The notes under the pieces: model-generated | What the model was told of the DNA's origin: nothing | Databases searched by the model: none | What the model saw: only the letters and a program-made list of their open reading frames with translations | Part shown: positions 18,997 through 28,256 of the stretch, piece after piece | Layout of the letters: the number at the start of each line of letters is the position of its first letter | Numbering within the stretch: position 1 is the first letter of the stretch | Source of the DNA: Mycobacterium sp. ENV421 | Lineage (GTDB): Bacteria; Actinomycetota; Actinomycetes; Mycobacteriales; Mycobacteriaceae | Length of the DNA stretch: 64,000 nt | Direction: 5' to 3' | Assembly (NCBI RefSeq): GCF_002887815.1 | Contig: NZ_PDHO01000001.1 | Coordinates: 248,001-312,000, forward strand | Translations under genes and position numbers: made by a program

Positions 18997-20960
18997 AGCT
19001 CAGGACTGGTGGGGGTGCGCCTGCGTAGCCGGATCACCAGAACTGTCGCGGCGATGACGATCGCGGCGACGCCGACGCCGAGACTGAGCCACGCCCACCA
19101 TTTCCAGGCCGGGCTGGGATGGGGCTGGCGAGCCATCGGGCCGCCCTCGTTGATGGACATGTTCACCGTGCGGCCCTGCGGTCCGGTCGCGACCACATCA
19201 CCGACCACTGAGGCCCAACGACTCGGCAGGCCGCGGATGTAGTCGAACGACGCGTCGACCAGCGACCGGTCGCCGGTGGCCGAGATGGCAAGCACCGTAC
19301 GGTTGTTGGAGGTGAACGCCTGAATGGCGCCGACCTGGCCGTTGATGTTGAGATCCGTGGTGGGGTCGCCGTTGACGCCGACGTCGCTTGCTCCGTTGGG
19401 AACCAGTGGTGCCTTCATCCCTGCTTTGGACATCGCGGCGCCGCTGGTGACAGCCAACAATCCGGTGCCGGAACTGGCCGCTTGTCCGAAGGTCGTCACC
19501 TTCGGACGCAAGGTCACCGACGTCTGCTGCGCCATCAGATTGATGGCCTGCGCGGCGTACCTGATGTATTCGGGGCTGTCGAGTGCCACGTTGAAGTCAG
19601 GGGTGAATGCCATGGGCAGCACCGGGAATCCGCCCCGGTTATTGGTACCCGGCGTGACGGTGACGGTCGACTGTCCGTCCAACGCGAACGTCATGCGGTC
19701 ATTGAGGGGAGCGCACTCCTGCTGCGGAATGTAGCGAAGCTCCAACGCGAGTCCGACGTTCGACGCGATCTCTTCCGGAGGGATCACGCCGGTGATGTCC
19801 AATGTGCCCGAATTGTCCAGTCTGTGGGTGGCCAAAACTGTTGATCCCGAACGGATCAACACCGACGCCTGGCCGCTGCCGACCGGGGTGTACTTGGCCA
19901 TCAGGTGGACGCTGGCGCTGCTGATCGGACCCGCGCCAAAGGCGCTGACGTCGAAACCGGCATAAATGGTCGTGACCCCGAGGACCGACGCCTGGCCGTT
20001 GACGCCGAGCTGGTCAAAGGTCTTGGTGTTGCTCGACAGCGTGGTGTCATCCCTCGACGACAACACAACGGCTGCCGGGGCCTGGGCCAAATTCGTTCTC
20101 TGGTCGACGAATAGCTGCACCTGTCGAGCCAGGGTCTGCCCGGTGCCGCTGATCACCAGCGTGGCTGCCGGGGTGCCGGCGTTCTCGACGATCACCCCTG
20201 GCTGGCTGTTGTCACGGATGTCGATCACCCGCACGGTGGGCTCCGGCGCGGGTGCGATATCCAGGGTGGTGACGTCGATGCGGACCGGCATCGGACGGTA
20301 CTTCTTGGTCAGCCGTGCCACCAAGTCCAGTGCCGCCTGCTGCTGAACGTAAGTCGGGTTCGGGCCCACATTGATCAGGATCTTGTCCAGAAAGCTCGGC
20401 AGGTAGTCGGCCACCGATGCCGGGTCGGTCGGCGGGCCGGCGAACGAACTGGCGAGCTGGCTGATCGAAAGTGCCGGTATCTGAGTGCAATTGTTGACGT
20501 TTTGGTTGTTGTCACGGATGACGAAGCTCAGCTTGGCCATGCCGTTGGCGACGAGAGCTGGGCTGATGTCGATTTCGAACGGTACGGTCGTCGCGTCGGC
20601 CGGCACCGGGATGGTGCCGAGCACCATCCCGCGGTCGTCGAGAACGTCTACCCGTCCGCTGACCACGTTGACAACCGCGCCGATGATGCCACTGAGCGTC
20701 GTCGGCACCGTGCCGGCCGGTACCGGGATCGCGGTCTCGCTGGGTTGATTGGCTCCCAGTAGATCGATCCTGTCCGGCAACCCCAGCTGGGGCCACCCGA
20801 TCAACCGCGGGGGATCGGGCGCGGGTTCGGTGGCGATCACCTCGACCACGTCACCGTCCGGGTCTGCCGACGCCGGCGCGAGCGCGCTGCCCAGCATCGG
20901 TGCCGCAAGCAGAACCGACACCATACCCACGGTGCCGAGCGCCGCGAAAAAGGCTCTCAC
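18993..20960 (-). CDS. BcsB-like cellulose synthase accessory protein, paralogue 2
   Basis: A 655-residue protein built like the one at 11540-13567. It has a signal peptide (FFAALGTVGMVSVLLAAPML...ASA), then repeated beta-rich domains with LGLPDRIDLLGANQPSE, FEIDISPALV and CTQIPALSIS, a TM helix at about residues 615-640 and an RLRRR tail. The shared order and paired motifs show the two are divergent paralogues. Its ATG overlaps the stop of the synthase gene upstream, matching the BcsA-BcsB order of cellulose operons. It probably forms the extracytoplasmic partner of that synthase. Confidence 0.82.
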   Translation of the reverse strand: MRAFFAALGTVGMVSVLLAAPMLGSALAPASADPDGDVVEVIATEPAPDPPRLIGWPQLGLPDRIDLLGANQPSETAIPVPAGTVPTTLSGIIGAVVNVVSGRVDVLDDRGMVLGTIPVPADATTVPFEIDISPALVANGMAKLSFVIRDNNQNVNNCTQIPALSISQLASSFAGPPTDPASVADYLPSFLDKILINVGPNPTYVQQQAALDLVARLTKKYRPMPVRIDVTTLDIAPAPEPTVRVIDIRDNSQPGVIVENAGTPAATLVISGTGQTLARQVQLFVDQRTNLAQAPAAVVLSSRDDTTLSSNTKTFDQLGVNGQASVLGVTTIYAGFDVSAFGAGPISSASVHLMAKYTPVGSGQASVLIRSGSTVLATHRLDNSGTLDITGVIPPEEIASNVGLALELRYIPQQECAPLNDRMTFALDGQSTVTVTPGTNNRGGFPVLPMAFTPDFNVALDSPEYIRYAAQAINLMAQQTSVTLRPKVTTFGQAASSGTGLLAVTSGAAMSKAGMKAPLVPNGASDVGVNGDPTTDLNINGQVGAIQAFTSNNRTVLAISATGDRSLVDASFDYIRGLPSRWASVVGDVVATGPQGRTVNMSINEGGPMARQPHPSPAWKWWAWLSLGVGVAAIVIAATVLVIRLRRRTPTSPEL

Positions 20961-22384
20961 GAAAGGTTTCCCGTCGACTCAGGAACAGTGTGCGTGTGGG
21001 ACAGCCCGTGGACGGTCTTCTCCCAGAAACACGGTTTGGTCACCAGCTGGTAGAGCGCCTTCACCGCCGCGATCGATTGCAGGAACCAGTAGAGCGGGAC
21101 CAGCGCAGCCGCCCACCACAGGTGCGGCTTGCCCAAGGCCTGAGCGACGATGAGGCCGACGAAGATCGATATGGGCGCGCCGATGAGGAGGAGAATCAGA
21201 CACACGTAATAGGTCATCGGTGGGAACACGACCTCGACTGCGTGGGGCCGGCCCAACATCCACGTCGCCAGAATGAACCAGAACAGCAGATTGCACGCGG
21301 CGGTCAGCGGCACACCGCCGGTCATGTTGATGAGGCGCCAGGTGCCCTTCACACCGATCTCTCTGCGCAGTGCCGCGGGATTACGCAGATGAACGAGCAT
21401 GGTCTGCAAGTAGCCCTTGTACCAGCGCGAGCGTTGCCGAATCCAGTTCACCACATCGGAATTCGCTTCTTCCAACGTCACCGAGTCCAGGATCCGGGTT
21501 CGGTAGCCGCAGCGGGCCAGCCGAACACCGAGATCGGCGTCTTCGGTCACGTTGTACTCGTCCCACCCACCGATCTCGCGCCATACGTCGGCGCGCATGT
21601 GGTTGGAGGTGCCGCCGAGTGGCACAACGCAGCGGGCCCGTTCCACCGCGGGCAGCACGACGCCGAACCATTGGTCGTACTCCAACGAGAAGAATCGGGT
21701 CAGCAGATTCTGCCGCTCGTTGAAATAGCCGAGTCGGGCCTGCAAGCATCCGACTTCGGCGGGGGTCTGCCGAAACGCGGCGACGGCCCGACGAAGCTGT
21801 AGTGGGTCGGGGATGTCCTCGGCGTCGTAGATGGTCATCAGTTCACCGCGCAGCCCAGGCGTCGCCATGCCGTAGTTGCAGGCCTTCGGCTTCGTCTTCG
21901 GCATGCTGTGCGGAACGATGATGACCCTGATCGACGTGAGATTCGCGTCGAGCAAGGCCATCTGGGTCGGCAGATCGTCTTCCTCGACCAACAGCAGGAT
22001 TTCCAGCTTGTCCCTGGGGTAGTCGAGGCGCCCCACCCCGTTCAGAAGATTGGCGACGATGGTGGGCTCGTCATAGACGGGCAGCAGGACGGTGTAGACC
22101 GGCAACTCGTCGTCGGTGAGGGCCCGCGCCTCTTCGTCAGAGATCCGGATGAGTGCCGATGAGCGAATCCCGCGCAGCAGAAGATAATTCCGGTCGATGC
22201 TTGACATCAGATAGAACGCCGCGATCAGCGCGGTCAAGGTTGGTGCGACAGCGTAAGGAAACATGACGCCGCCGGTGATCAGGGCGGCGATCACAACACC
22301 GCATGCGCTCAGGGTGCGTGCACCGAGGAGATTGTGGGCCGAGAACCGCGGATGCAGTTTCGCGGGTTGCAGGGTTTCAGTCAC
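20957..22384 (-). CDS. Processive GT2 synthase, cellulose-synthase-like
   Basis: A 475-residue membrane glycosyltransferase. Two TM helices near 24-60 precede a cytoplasmic GT-A domain, with further helices at about 350-450. The four processive-synthase signatures are visible: acidic VEEDD (133-137), DAED (187-190), TEDAD (280-284) and QRSRW (317-321). It would polymerise a nucleotide sugar and extrude the chain. There is no C-terminal PilZ domain, so direct c-di-GMP control as in BcsA is not expected. DAED rather than DxD is shared with non-cellulose beta-glycan synthases, so the product may be cellulose or another beta-glycan. It overlaps both neighbours by 4 nt. Confidence 0.87.
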   Translation of the reverse strand: MTETLQPAKLHPRFSAHNLLGARTLSACGVVIAALITGGVMFPYAVAPTLTALIAAFYLMSSIDRNYLLLRGIRSSALIRISDEEARALTDDELPVYTVLLPVYDEPTIVANLLNGVGRLDYPRDKLEILLLVEEDDLPTQMALLDANLTSIRVIIVPHSMPKTKPKACNYGMATPGLRGELMTIYDAEDIPDPLQLRRAVAAFRQTPAEVGCLQARLGYFNERQNLLTRFFSLEYDQWFGVVLPAVERARCVVPLGGTSNHMRADVWREIGGWDEYNVTEDADLGVRLARCGYRTRILDSVTLEEANSDVVNWIRQRSRWYKGYLQTMLVHLRNPAALRREIGVKGTWRLINMTGGVPLTAACNLLFWFILATWMLGRPHAVEVVFPPMTYYVCLILLLIGAPISIFVGLIVAQALGKPHLWWAAALVPLYWFLQSIAAVKALYQLVTKPCFWEKTVHGLSHTHTVPESTGNLS

Positions 22385-23388
22385 GTCTGCGGGGTGGAGC
22401 CGGGCCCGGCGAACTTGGTGACGAAGTCATAGGACGACACGGGAGACAGACCGCTCCGTGCCGCCCAGTCCGTCGGGACCGTCCGCAGGGCTGCCGCCTC
22501 GTGCTGGTGCAACCCCGCGGCGGCCAGGATCGCCGTGCCGACGGCGAGGAAGCCCACCGTTCGCGCGGAACGGTGAGGCATCCCCGCGCTGATCGGGTGT
22601 TCGGTGGGATCTGCGGACCGGCGGCTCGGCGCCAGCCGCGCACCCGTCACCGACAGGACGGGAATGACTCCGGCGACGACGATGATCGTTGGCAGAAACC
22701 AGGAGGCGCAGCCGAATACCAACGGCGAGCTTGCCGCGAGGCTGATCGCTGCGGCGGCTGCCCGACGATGCATGGGCAGGGTCCGGGTGGCAAGGAAAAC
22801 CGCCACGGCACCGATCGCGGCGGCGACAACGGCGCCGGCCGTGGGGGTCCCGCCCAAGGCGGCGGTCGCTGTCAGGTAGGGCACCGGTGTGGCGAAGCAA
22901 GCCAGGAAGAGCCACAGCGACCACATCGTCAGGGCGTGACGCATTCCGAACAAGACGACGACACAGCACACGGCCCACACCAGGACCGTCAGGGACTCCA
23001 GGCGCCACCACGCCGACAGCGTCGGCATCCGGCCGATCAACAGATAGATGGCCGCCAGCCCGAGAATGCCGATCAACGTGGCCACGATCCAGTCCGATTC
23101 ACCGTCGCCGACCCCGGGTGAGGTGCTGCGGTACCCGGCGGCGATCAGAAGAGCCAGGACAGGCAGCACGACCAGATACGCGGCGCGCGAGCCGGCGAGC
23201 GCATCGGCGAAGTTGTGTGCGTAGCTGGATGCGTACGCGACCAGGCAGAGCAGTGCCACCGCTGTGCCACGAGTCAACACGCCGAGACCGGTTGGCCGGT
23301 CCGGGGCGTCAGTCGAAATATCGTCTGGCAGTTCGGTGTCGGTGACCGGCCGCGGCCCGACGGTGGCCGTCACATCGATGTTTGGCAT
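22381..23388 (-). CDS. Polytopic membrane protein of unknown function, synthase operon
   Basis: A 335-residue protein that I do not recognise. It has a polar N-terminus (about 35 residues), roughly eight TM segments and a soluble tail of about 35 residues. The hydropathy and a FATPVPYL segment faintly recall exosortases, but the catalytic Cys/Arg/His pattern is not visible, so I do not call it that. It is the first gene of the four-gene operon and overlaps the synthase start by 4 nt, so it is made in step with the synthase. An export or assembly helper role is possible. Confidence 0.6.
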   Translation of the reverse strand: MPNIDVTATVGPRPVTDTELPDDISTDAPDRPTGLGVLTRGTAVALLCLVAYASSYAHNFADALAGSRAAYLVVLPVLALLIAAGYRSTSPGVGDGESDWIVATLIGILGLAAIYLLIGRMPTLSAWWRLESLTVLVWAVCCVVVLFGMRHALTMWSLWLFLACFATPVPYLTATAALGGTPTAGAVVAAAIGAVAVFLATRTLPMHRRAAAAAISLAASSPLVFGCASWFLPTIIVVAGVIPVLSVTGARLAPSRRSADPTEHPISAGMPHRSARTVGFLAVGTAILAAAGLHQHEAAALRTVPTDWAARSGLSPVSSYDFVTKFAGPGSTPQT

Positions 23389-23620
23389 CTATCCATCCGG
23401 TGTCCAAATAATGTTGCAGCAGCTAACTTGCGTTTGCATGATCGCTTACGGCAGATGTGGGCATTTGATGAATCATGGGCACAACTAGGAAAAAGTTACG
23501 TCGACAACAATTACAGCAAACATTCGATGCATCGCTGATAAACCCAGGCCAGTGTGGTGTAACTCACGTTTGGGCTGTGAGCGGAGGGTGCGGCGGGTAC
23601 GAAGCCGCAGTGGATGCGCA
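23389..23620. other. AT-rich divergent spacer between polysaccharide operon and pta
   Basis: The stretch 23400-23535 is clearly richer in A and T than its surroundings and carries no plausible gene. It must contain the divergent promoters of the synthase operon and pta-ackA, and it marks the right edge of the accessory polysaccharide locus. No clean -35/-10 pair stands out. Confidence 0.5.
23553..23568. promoter_or_regulatory. CRP-like palindrome upstream of pta
   Basis: TGTGG-TGTAAC-TCACG matches the CRP pattern TGTGA-N6-TCACA at eight of ten arm positions. It lies about 53 nt before the pta start, so a cAMP-receptor-protein input to acetate metabolism is possible but unproven. Confidence 0.3.
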
Positions 23621-25705
23621 ATGCTGAAGACCGTGACCGCCGCGCGCACCACCACGTCGATCTACATCGCCTCCCCCGAAGGCGACACCGGGAAATCCAC
23701 CGTCGCACTCGGCATCCTGCACCGGTTAACGGCGATGGTGCCGAGGGCCGGAGTGTTCCGTCCGATCACCCGGCGGGAGAACCGCGACTACATCCTGGAG
23801 TTGTTGCTGGCGCACAGCAACGCCGGCCTGACATACGACGAATGCGTCGGGGTGACCTACCAGCGCTTGCACGCGGATCCCGACGGCGCGATCGCGGACA
23901 TCGTCGACCGGTATCACGAGGTGGCGGCCCGCTGCGATGCGGTGGTGATCGTCGGATCTGACTACACCGACGTGGCGACCCCGACCGAGCTGAGCGTCAA
24001 CGCGCGGATCGCGGCCAACCTGGGAGCGCCGGTGCTGCTGTCGGTGCGCGCCCGGGATCGCTCCCCGGCGGAGGTCGCCGAGGTCATCACGCTGTGCCTG
24101 GCCGAGCTGGCTGCCCAGCACGCACACACCGCCGCGGTGGTGGCCAACCGCGCCGACCCGGCCAGACTCCGCGCGGTGGCCGACGCATGCGCGAACCTGG
24201 GCCCACGCGTGTACGTCATCCCGGAGGAGCCGCTTCTGGTAGCCCCCACCGTCGCGGATCTGAGCCACGCCGTGGACGGTGTTCTGGTGCACGGTGACGA
24301 CTCGCTGCTCGGCCGTGAGGTGATGGGCGTGCTGGTGGCGGGCATGACCGCTGAGCACTGCTTGGAGCGCCTCACCGAGGGCGTAGCGGTCATCACGCCG
24401 GGCGATCGATCCGATGTGGTACTCGCCGTCACCAGTGCGCATGCGGCCGAGGGGTTCCCGTCGCTGTCGGCGGTCATTCTCAACGGCGGGCTGGCGCTCC
24501 ATCGTTCGATCGCCGAACTGGTGACCGGGCTGGGCCTCCGATTGCCGATCATCGCCACCGAGCTCGGCACCTTCGAGACGGCCAGCGCGGTGGCAGGAAC
24601 GCGCGGGCGGGTCACCGCCACATCGCAGCGCAAGATCGACACCGCGATCACGCTGATGGAGCGCTACGTCGACATCGACGAGCTACAGAACCGGCTCAGC
24701 CTGCCCATCCCGACGGTGACCACCCCGCAGATGTTCACCTATCAGCTGATGGAGCGGGCCAGAGCTGATCGTAAGCGCATCGTGCTGCCCGAGGGGGACG
24801 ACGACCGCATCCTGCGGGCGGCCGGACGGTTGTTGCTGCGCGGTGTCGCCGATCTGACCATCCTCGGGGAGGAGGCTCAAGTGCGTTCCCGTGCAGCAGA
24901 ATTGGGTGTCGATCTGACGGCAGCGGTTGTGATGGATCCGCGCACCAGCGAGCTGTGTGACGAGTTCGCCGAACAGTACGCCGAGCTCCGCAAGAAGAAA
25001 GGTGTGACGCTGGAGCAGGCGCGCGAGATCATGCACGACGTGTCGTACTTCGGAACAATGTTGGTGCACAACGGAATCGTTGACGGGATGGTCTCCGGCG
25101 CGACGCACACCACCGCGCACACGGTTCGGCCGGCCTTCGAGATCATCAAAACCCAGCCGGATGTCTCGACGGTCTCGAGCATCTTCTTGATGTGCCTGTC
25201 CGACCGGGTGCTGGCCTACGGCGACTGCGCGATCGTGCCGGATCCGACCGCTGAGGAACTCGCCGACATCGCGATCAGTTCGGCGCGCACGGCCGCGCAG
25301 TTCGGTATCGATCCTCGAGTGGCCATGCTGTCGTACTCCACCGGCGACTCGGGCAGCGGCAGCGGTGTGGAGAAGGTCAGGGCCGCCACCGAATTGGTCC
25401 GGTCGCGGGCGCCGGAGCTGTTGGTGGAGGGGCCGATTCAATACGACGCTGCCGTCGACCCGACCGTTGCCGCGGCCAAGATGCCGGGCTCTGAGGTGGC
25501 CGGGAGTGCGACCGTACTGATCTTCCCCGACCTCAACACCGGCAACAACACCTATAAAGCGGTCCAGCGCAGCGCCGGTGCCATCGCGATCGGCCCGGTG
25601 CTGCAAGGGCTCAACAAACCCGTCAACGACTTGTCCCGCGGCGCGCTCGTCGAGGATATTGTCAACACCGTGGCGATCACCGCGATCCAGGCGCAGGGGC
25701 TGTGA
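23621..25705 (+). CDS. pta: Phosphate acetyltransferase
   Basis: A long-form phosphotransacetylase (694 aa) that interconverts acetyl-CoA and acetyl phosphate. The N-terminal domain is P-loop-like ([14 protein letters not shown]), followed by a DRTGG-like middle region, and the C-terminal catalytic domain has [29 protein letters not shown] and [18 protein letters not shown]. Length and order match the M. tuberculosis enzyme (Rv0408, about 690 aa). I chose ATG 23621 because it lies just before the conserved start; a GTG at 23633 is possible and the frame extends further upstream without similarity. Its stop overlaps the ackA start, so the pair is translationally coupled. Confidence 0.95.
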   Translation: MLKTVTAARTTTSIYIASPEGDTGKSTVALGILHRLTAMVPRAGVFRPITRRENRDYILELLLAHSNAGLTYDECVGVTYQRLHADPDGAIADIVDRYHEVAARCDAVVIVGSDYTDVATPTELSVNARIAANLGAPVLLSVRARDRSPAEVAEVITLCLAELAAQHAHTAAVVANRADPARLRAVADACANLGPRVYVIPEEPLLVAPTVADLSHAVDGVLVHGDDSLLGREVMGVLVAGMTAEHCLERLTEGVAVITPGDRSDVVLAVTSAHAAEGFPSLSAVILNGGLALHRSIAELVTGLGLRLPIIATELGTFETASAVAGTRGRVTATSQRKIDTAITLMERYVDIDELQNRLSLPIPTVTTPQMFTYQLMERARADRKRIVLPEGDDDRILRAAGRLLLRGVADLTILGEEAQVRSRAAELGVDLTAAVVMDPRTSELCDEFAEQYAELRKKKGVTLEQAREIMHDVSYFGTMLVHNGIVDGMVSGATHTTAHTVRPAFEIIKTQPDVSTVSSIFLMCLSDRVLAYGDCAIVPDPTAEELADIAISSARTAAQFGIDPRVAMLSYSTGDSGSGSGVEKVRAATELVRSRAPELLVEGPIQYDAAVDPTVAAAKMPGSEVAGSATVLIFPDLNTGNNTYKAVQRSAGAIAIGPVLQGLNKPVNDLSRGALVEDIVNTVAITAIQAQGL

Positions 25706-26892
25706 TGGCCGATACCGTTCTGGTACTCAACTCCGGTTCGTCATCATTGAAATACCAGTTGGTGCAACCGGATACCGGTACATCGCTGGCATCTGGGCTC
25801 GTCGAGCGGATCGGTGAGGAGACGTCGACCGCGACATTGAAGTGGGGCAGTGAAGAGACCCGCCGTGACGGCCGGATCGCCGATCACGAGGCGGCGCTGC
25901 GCACCACGTTCGACCTGTTCGCCGAATCCGGCCAGCACTTGGACGATCTGGGGCTGATCGCCGTCGGGCATCGGGTCGTCCACGGCGGCCAGGAGCTGTA
26001 CCGCCCCACCCTCGTCGACGATGCGGTGATCACCAAGCTGAAGGAGCTCGCAGCGCTGGCTCCTCTGCACAACCCGCCGGCCGTACTCGGTATCGAGGTC
26101 GCCCGCCGAGTGTTGCCCGACCTGCCACACATCGCGGTGTTCGACACCGCGTTCTTCCATGATCTGCCATCCGCTGCGGCCACATACGCGATGGACCGGG
26201 AATTGGCGCAACGCTGGGATATTCGCCGCTACGGCTTTCACGGGACGTCGCATCAGTACGTCAGCCAACAGGCCGCAAAGTTCCTCGACGCACCGATCGA
26301 ATCTCTCAACCAGATCGTGCTGCACCTGGGTAACGGCGCGTCGGCGTCGGCCATTGCCGGCGGCCGGCCGGTCGACACCTCGATGGGACTCACGCCGATG
26401 GAGGGGCTGGTGATGGGGACCCGCTCGGGCGACATCGACCCCGGCGTTCTCATCTATCTCTGGCGGACCGCGGGTATGAGCGTCGAAGAGATCGAGACCA
26501 TGCTCAATCGGCACTCTGGAATGTATGGCCTCGGCGGTGAGATCGACTTCCGGGTGGTGCATCAGCGGATCGAATCCGGCGACGAGGCAGCGCAATTGGC
26601 CTACGAGGTCTACATCCACCGGTTGCGTAAGTACATCGGCGCCTACCTGGCCGTCCTGGGGCACACCGATGTGGTGACGTTCACCGCTGGTGTGGGCGAA
26701 AACGACGCACAGGTGCGGCGCGATGCGTTGACCGGGCTGGCGCCGCTCGGCATCGAACTCGACGAGCACCTCAACGACAGCCCCGCCCGGGGTGCGCGAC
26801 GGATCTCGGCCGACAAGTCACCGACGACCGTGCTGGTGATTCCGACCAACGAGGAGCTGGCGATCGCCCAAGGCTGCCTTTCGGTGGTCTGA
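25705..26892 (+). CDS. ackA: Acetate kinase
   Basis: A 395-residue ASKHA-fold kinase that makes ATP from acetyl phosphate, completing the acetate overflow or uptake pathway with Pta. Signatures are [15 protein letters not shown] at the start, [42 protein letters not shown] and [10 protein letters not shown] near the end. The ATG at 25705 shares its first base with the pta TGA stop. It converges on the esterase gene with 8 nt between them. In M. tuberculosis pknG follows directly, whereas here about 5 kb of other genes intervenes. Confidence 0.96.
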   Translation: MADTVLVLNSGSSSLKYQLVQPDTGTSLASGLVERIGEETSTATLKWGSEETRRDGRIADHEAALRTTFDLFAESGQHLDDLGLIAVGHRVVHGGQELYRPTLVDDAVITKLKELAALAPLHNPPAVLGIEVARRVLPDLPHIAVFDTAFFHDLPSAAATYAMDRELAQRWDIRRYGFHGTSHQYVSQQAAKFLDAPIESLNQIVLHLGNGASASAIAGGRPVDTSMGLTPMEGLVMGTRSGDIDPGVLIYLWRTAGMSVEEIETMLNRHSGMYGLGGEIDFRVVHQRIESGDEAAQLAYEVYIHRLRKYIGAYLAVLGHTDVVTFTAGVGENDAQVRRDALTGLAPLGIELDEHLNDSPARGARRISADKSPTTVLVIPTNEELAIAQGCLSVV

Positions 26893-26900
26893 ACGTCGAG

Positions 26901-28256
26901 CTAGCTGGCGCCGGGCATCGGAATCGGCTTGACGCCGGGGGTCCCGATCTTTCCTGCCAGCCAGGGCAGCGCATCTGCGAAAGCGTAACCCGCAGACTGC
27001 AGATCGTGGCCTGCGTAGAAATTGACCACGGCGCATTCGATGCCGTAGCTGCTCGCAAGGTCGCACATGGCGTGTGCGATATCGGCGTGATTCTCGGAAT
27101 CGGTATCCCACTTGGAGGGTGGTGTGGGGACAGCGCCAGAGTGGTCGCCGGGTCGGTATTCGGGCGTCGTGTTCGACGACACGGCGAACCACGCGGACAT
27201 GCCGGTATAGGTGCCGTGCCGGGTGATCGCGGTCTTCGGGTCGAAGGCTTCCCAGGCGCTGACGTCGCCACCGAACAATCGCCCGACGGTCTGATCCTTG
27301 GTCCCGGCGTTGGGCCCGAGCTGACCGTCGATGTCGACGATCGCGCTGAACAACTCGGGGTGTACGACCCCCAGCATCAGTGCGCAGGTGCCTCCCGACG
27401 ACCAGCCGGCAACGCCCCAGTTCTCTGGCTTCGGACTGATGCCGAACGTCGAGGTCACGTAAGGCAGGACTTCTTTGATGAGATGATCGGCCGCGTTGCC
27501 GCGCGGGCCGTTGACGCACTCGGTGTCGTTGATGAACGATCCGCCCACATCGGGGAAGACCAGCACGGGAGCGTTGCCGTGATGTCGCGCCGTGAAATCG
27601 TCCAATGTGGTGAGCACATTGGACGACCGCAGCCAGTCGTCGGCGCGGCCGAACTCGCCACCGAACATCATCACCGCCGGCAAGGACGGCGGGGGTGTGG
27701 TCGCGAACCACGCCGGCGGCAGGTAGACGTACTCCTGTCGATGCGCAAAGCCCGATTCCGTATCCGGTGTCGTCATCTTGACGACGACGCCCTGGGTGGG
27801 CCTGGCCCCGCGCTGCTGCATATCCGCCAAGGTCGCCTGGTCGATCCAGCGGTCCGGTTCGCTACCGGTGACCCGGTCCCATGCGGACTGGACGGTGGGG
27901 AAGTAGCCGACCCAGGTGTTGACCGCCAGCGCTGTGCACAGCAGGCAGAGCGGAACGGCAAGTATTGCCGCACTTCGGCGGGTCCACCCGACGCCGCGCC
28001 AGCCCGCGAGCAGGACCACGAGAGCGGCGCCGAAGCCGACGATCCACACCCAGAACGTCGCTGGGGCAGGGTCCTGGGACATCCCTTGGTCTTTGATGAA
28101 CCAGAAGGTCAACGCCGCGCAGACGCCACCGACGAGAAGCGCGACCGGCAACCAGACCCGAAGCCACCGTGGCGATCTGCGGCCGATCGCCGCCAACAAG
28201 GCCACCGCCGCGAGGAGTTGCAGAACGATCAACAGCCAGCCATGGATCAAGCTCAC
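26901..28256 (-). CDS. Membrane-anchored esterase (antigen 85/esterase D-like fold)
   Basis: A protein of 451 residues with four N-terminal TM segments in the first 115 residues and a large alpha/beta hydrolase domain that should face outside. The nucleophile elbow is GWSSGG with Ser near residue 286, a histidine candidate lies in NFYAGHDLQS, and VFPDVGGSF forms the oxyanion region. This architecture is common in Corynebacteriales and resembles mycolyltransferase-type esterases. GTG 28256 is chosen because it overlaps the upstream stop as GTGA; the frame continues six codons further. The substrate is unknown; a cell-envelope lipid ester is plausible. Confidence 0.78.
   Translation of the reverse strand: MSLIHGWLLIVLQLLAAVALLAAIGRRSPRWLRVWLPVALLVGGVCAALTFWFIKDQGMSQDPAPATFWVWIVGFGAALVVLLAGWRGVGWTRRSAAILAVPLCLLCTALAVNTWVGYFPTVQSAWDRVTGSEPDRWIDQATLADMQQRGARPTQGVVVKMTTPDTESGFAHRQEYVYLPPAWFATTPPPSLPAVMMFGGEFGRADDWLRSSNVLTTLDDFTARHHGNAPVLVFPDVGGSFINDTECVNGPRGNAADHLIKEVLPYVTSTFGISPKPENWGVAGWSSGGTCALMLGVVHPELFSAIVDIDGQLGPNAGTKDQTVGRLFGGDVSAWEAFDPKTAITRHGTYTGMSAWFAVSSNTTPEYRPGDHSGAVPTPPSKWDTDSENHADIAHAMCDLASSYGIECAVVNFYAGHDLQSAGYAFADALPWLAGKIGTPGVKPIPMPGAS

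Noticed and set aside
20957..22384. Direct c-di-GMP control of the synthase
   Set aside because: The protein ends soon after its last TM helices and has no PilZ-like RxxxR...D/NxSxxG segment.
22381..23388. Exosortase assignment for the membrane protein
   Set aside because: Hydropathy is vaguely similar, but the conserved Cys, Arg and His active-site pattern is not seen and no PEP-CTERM-type substrate is encoded nearby.
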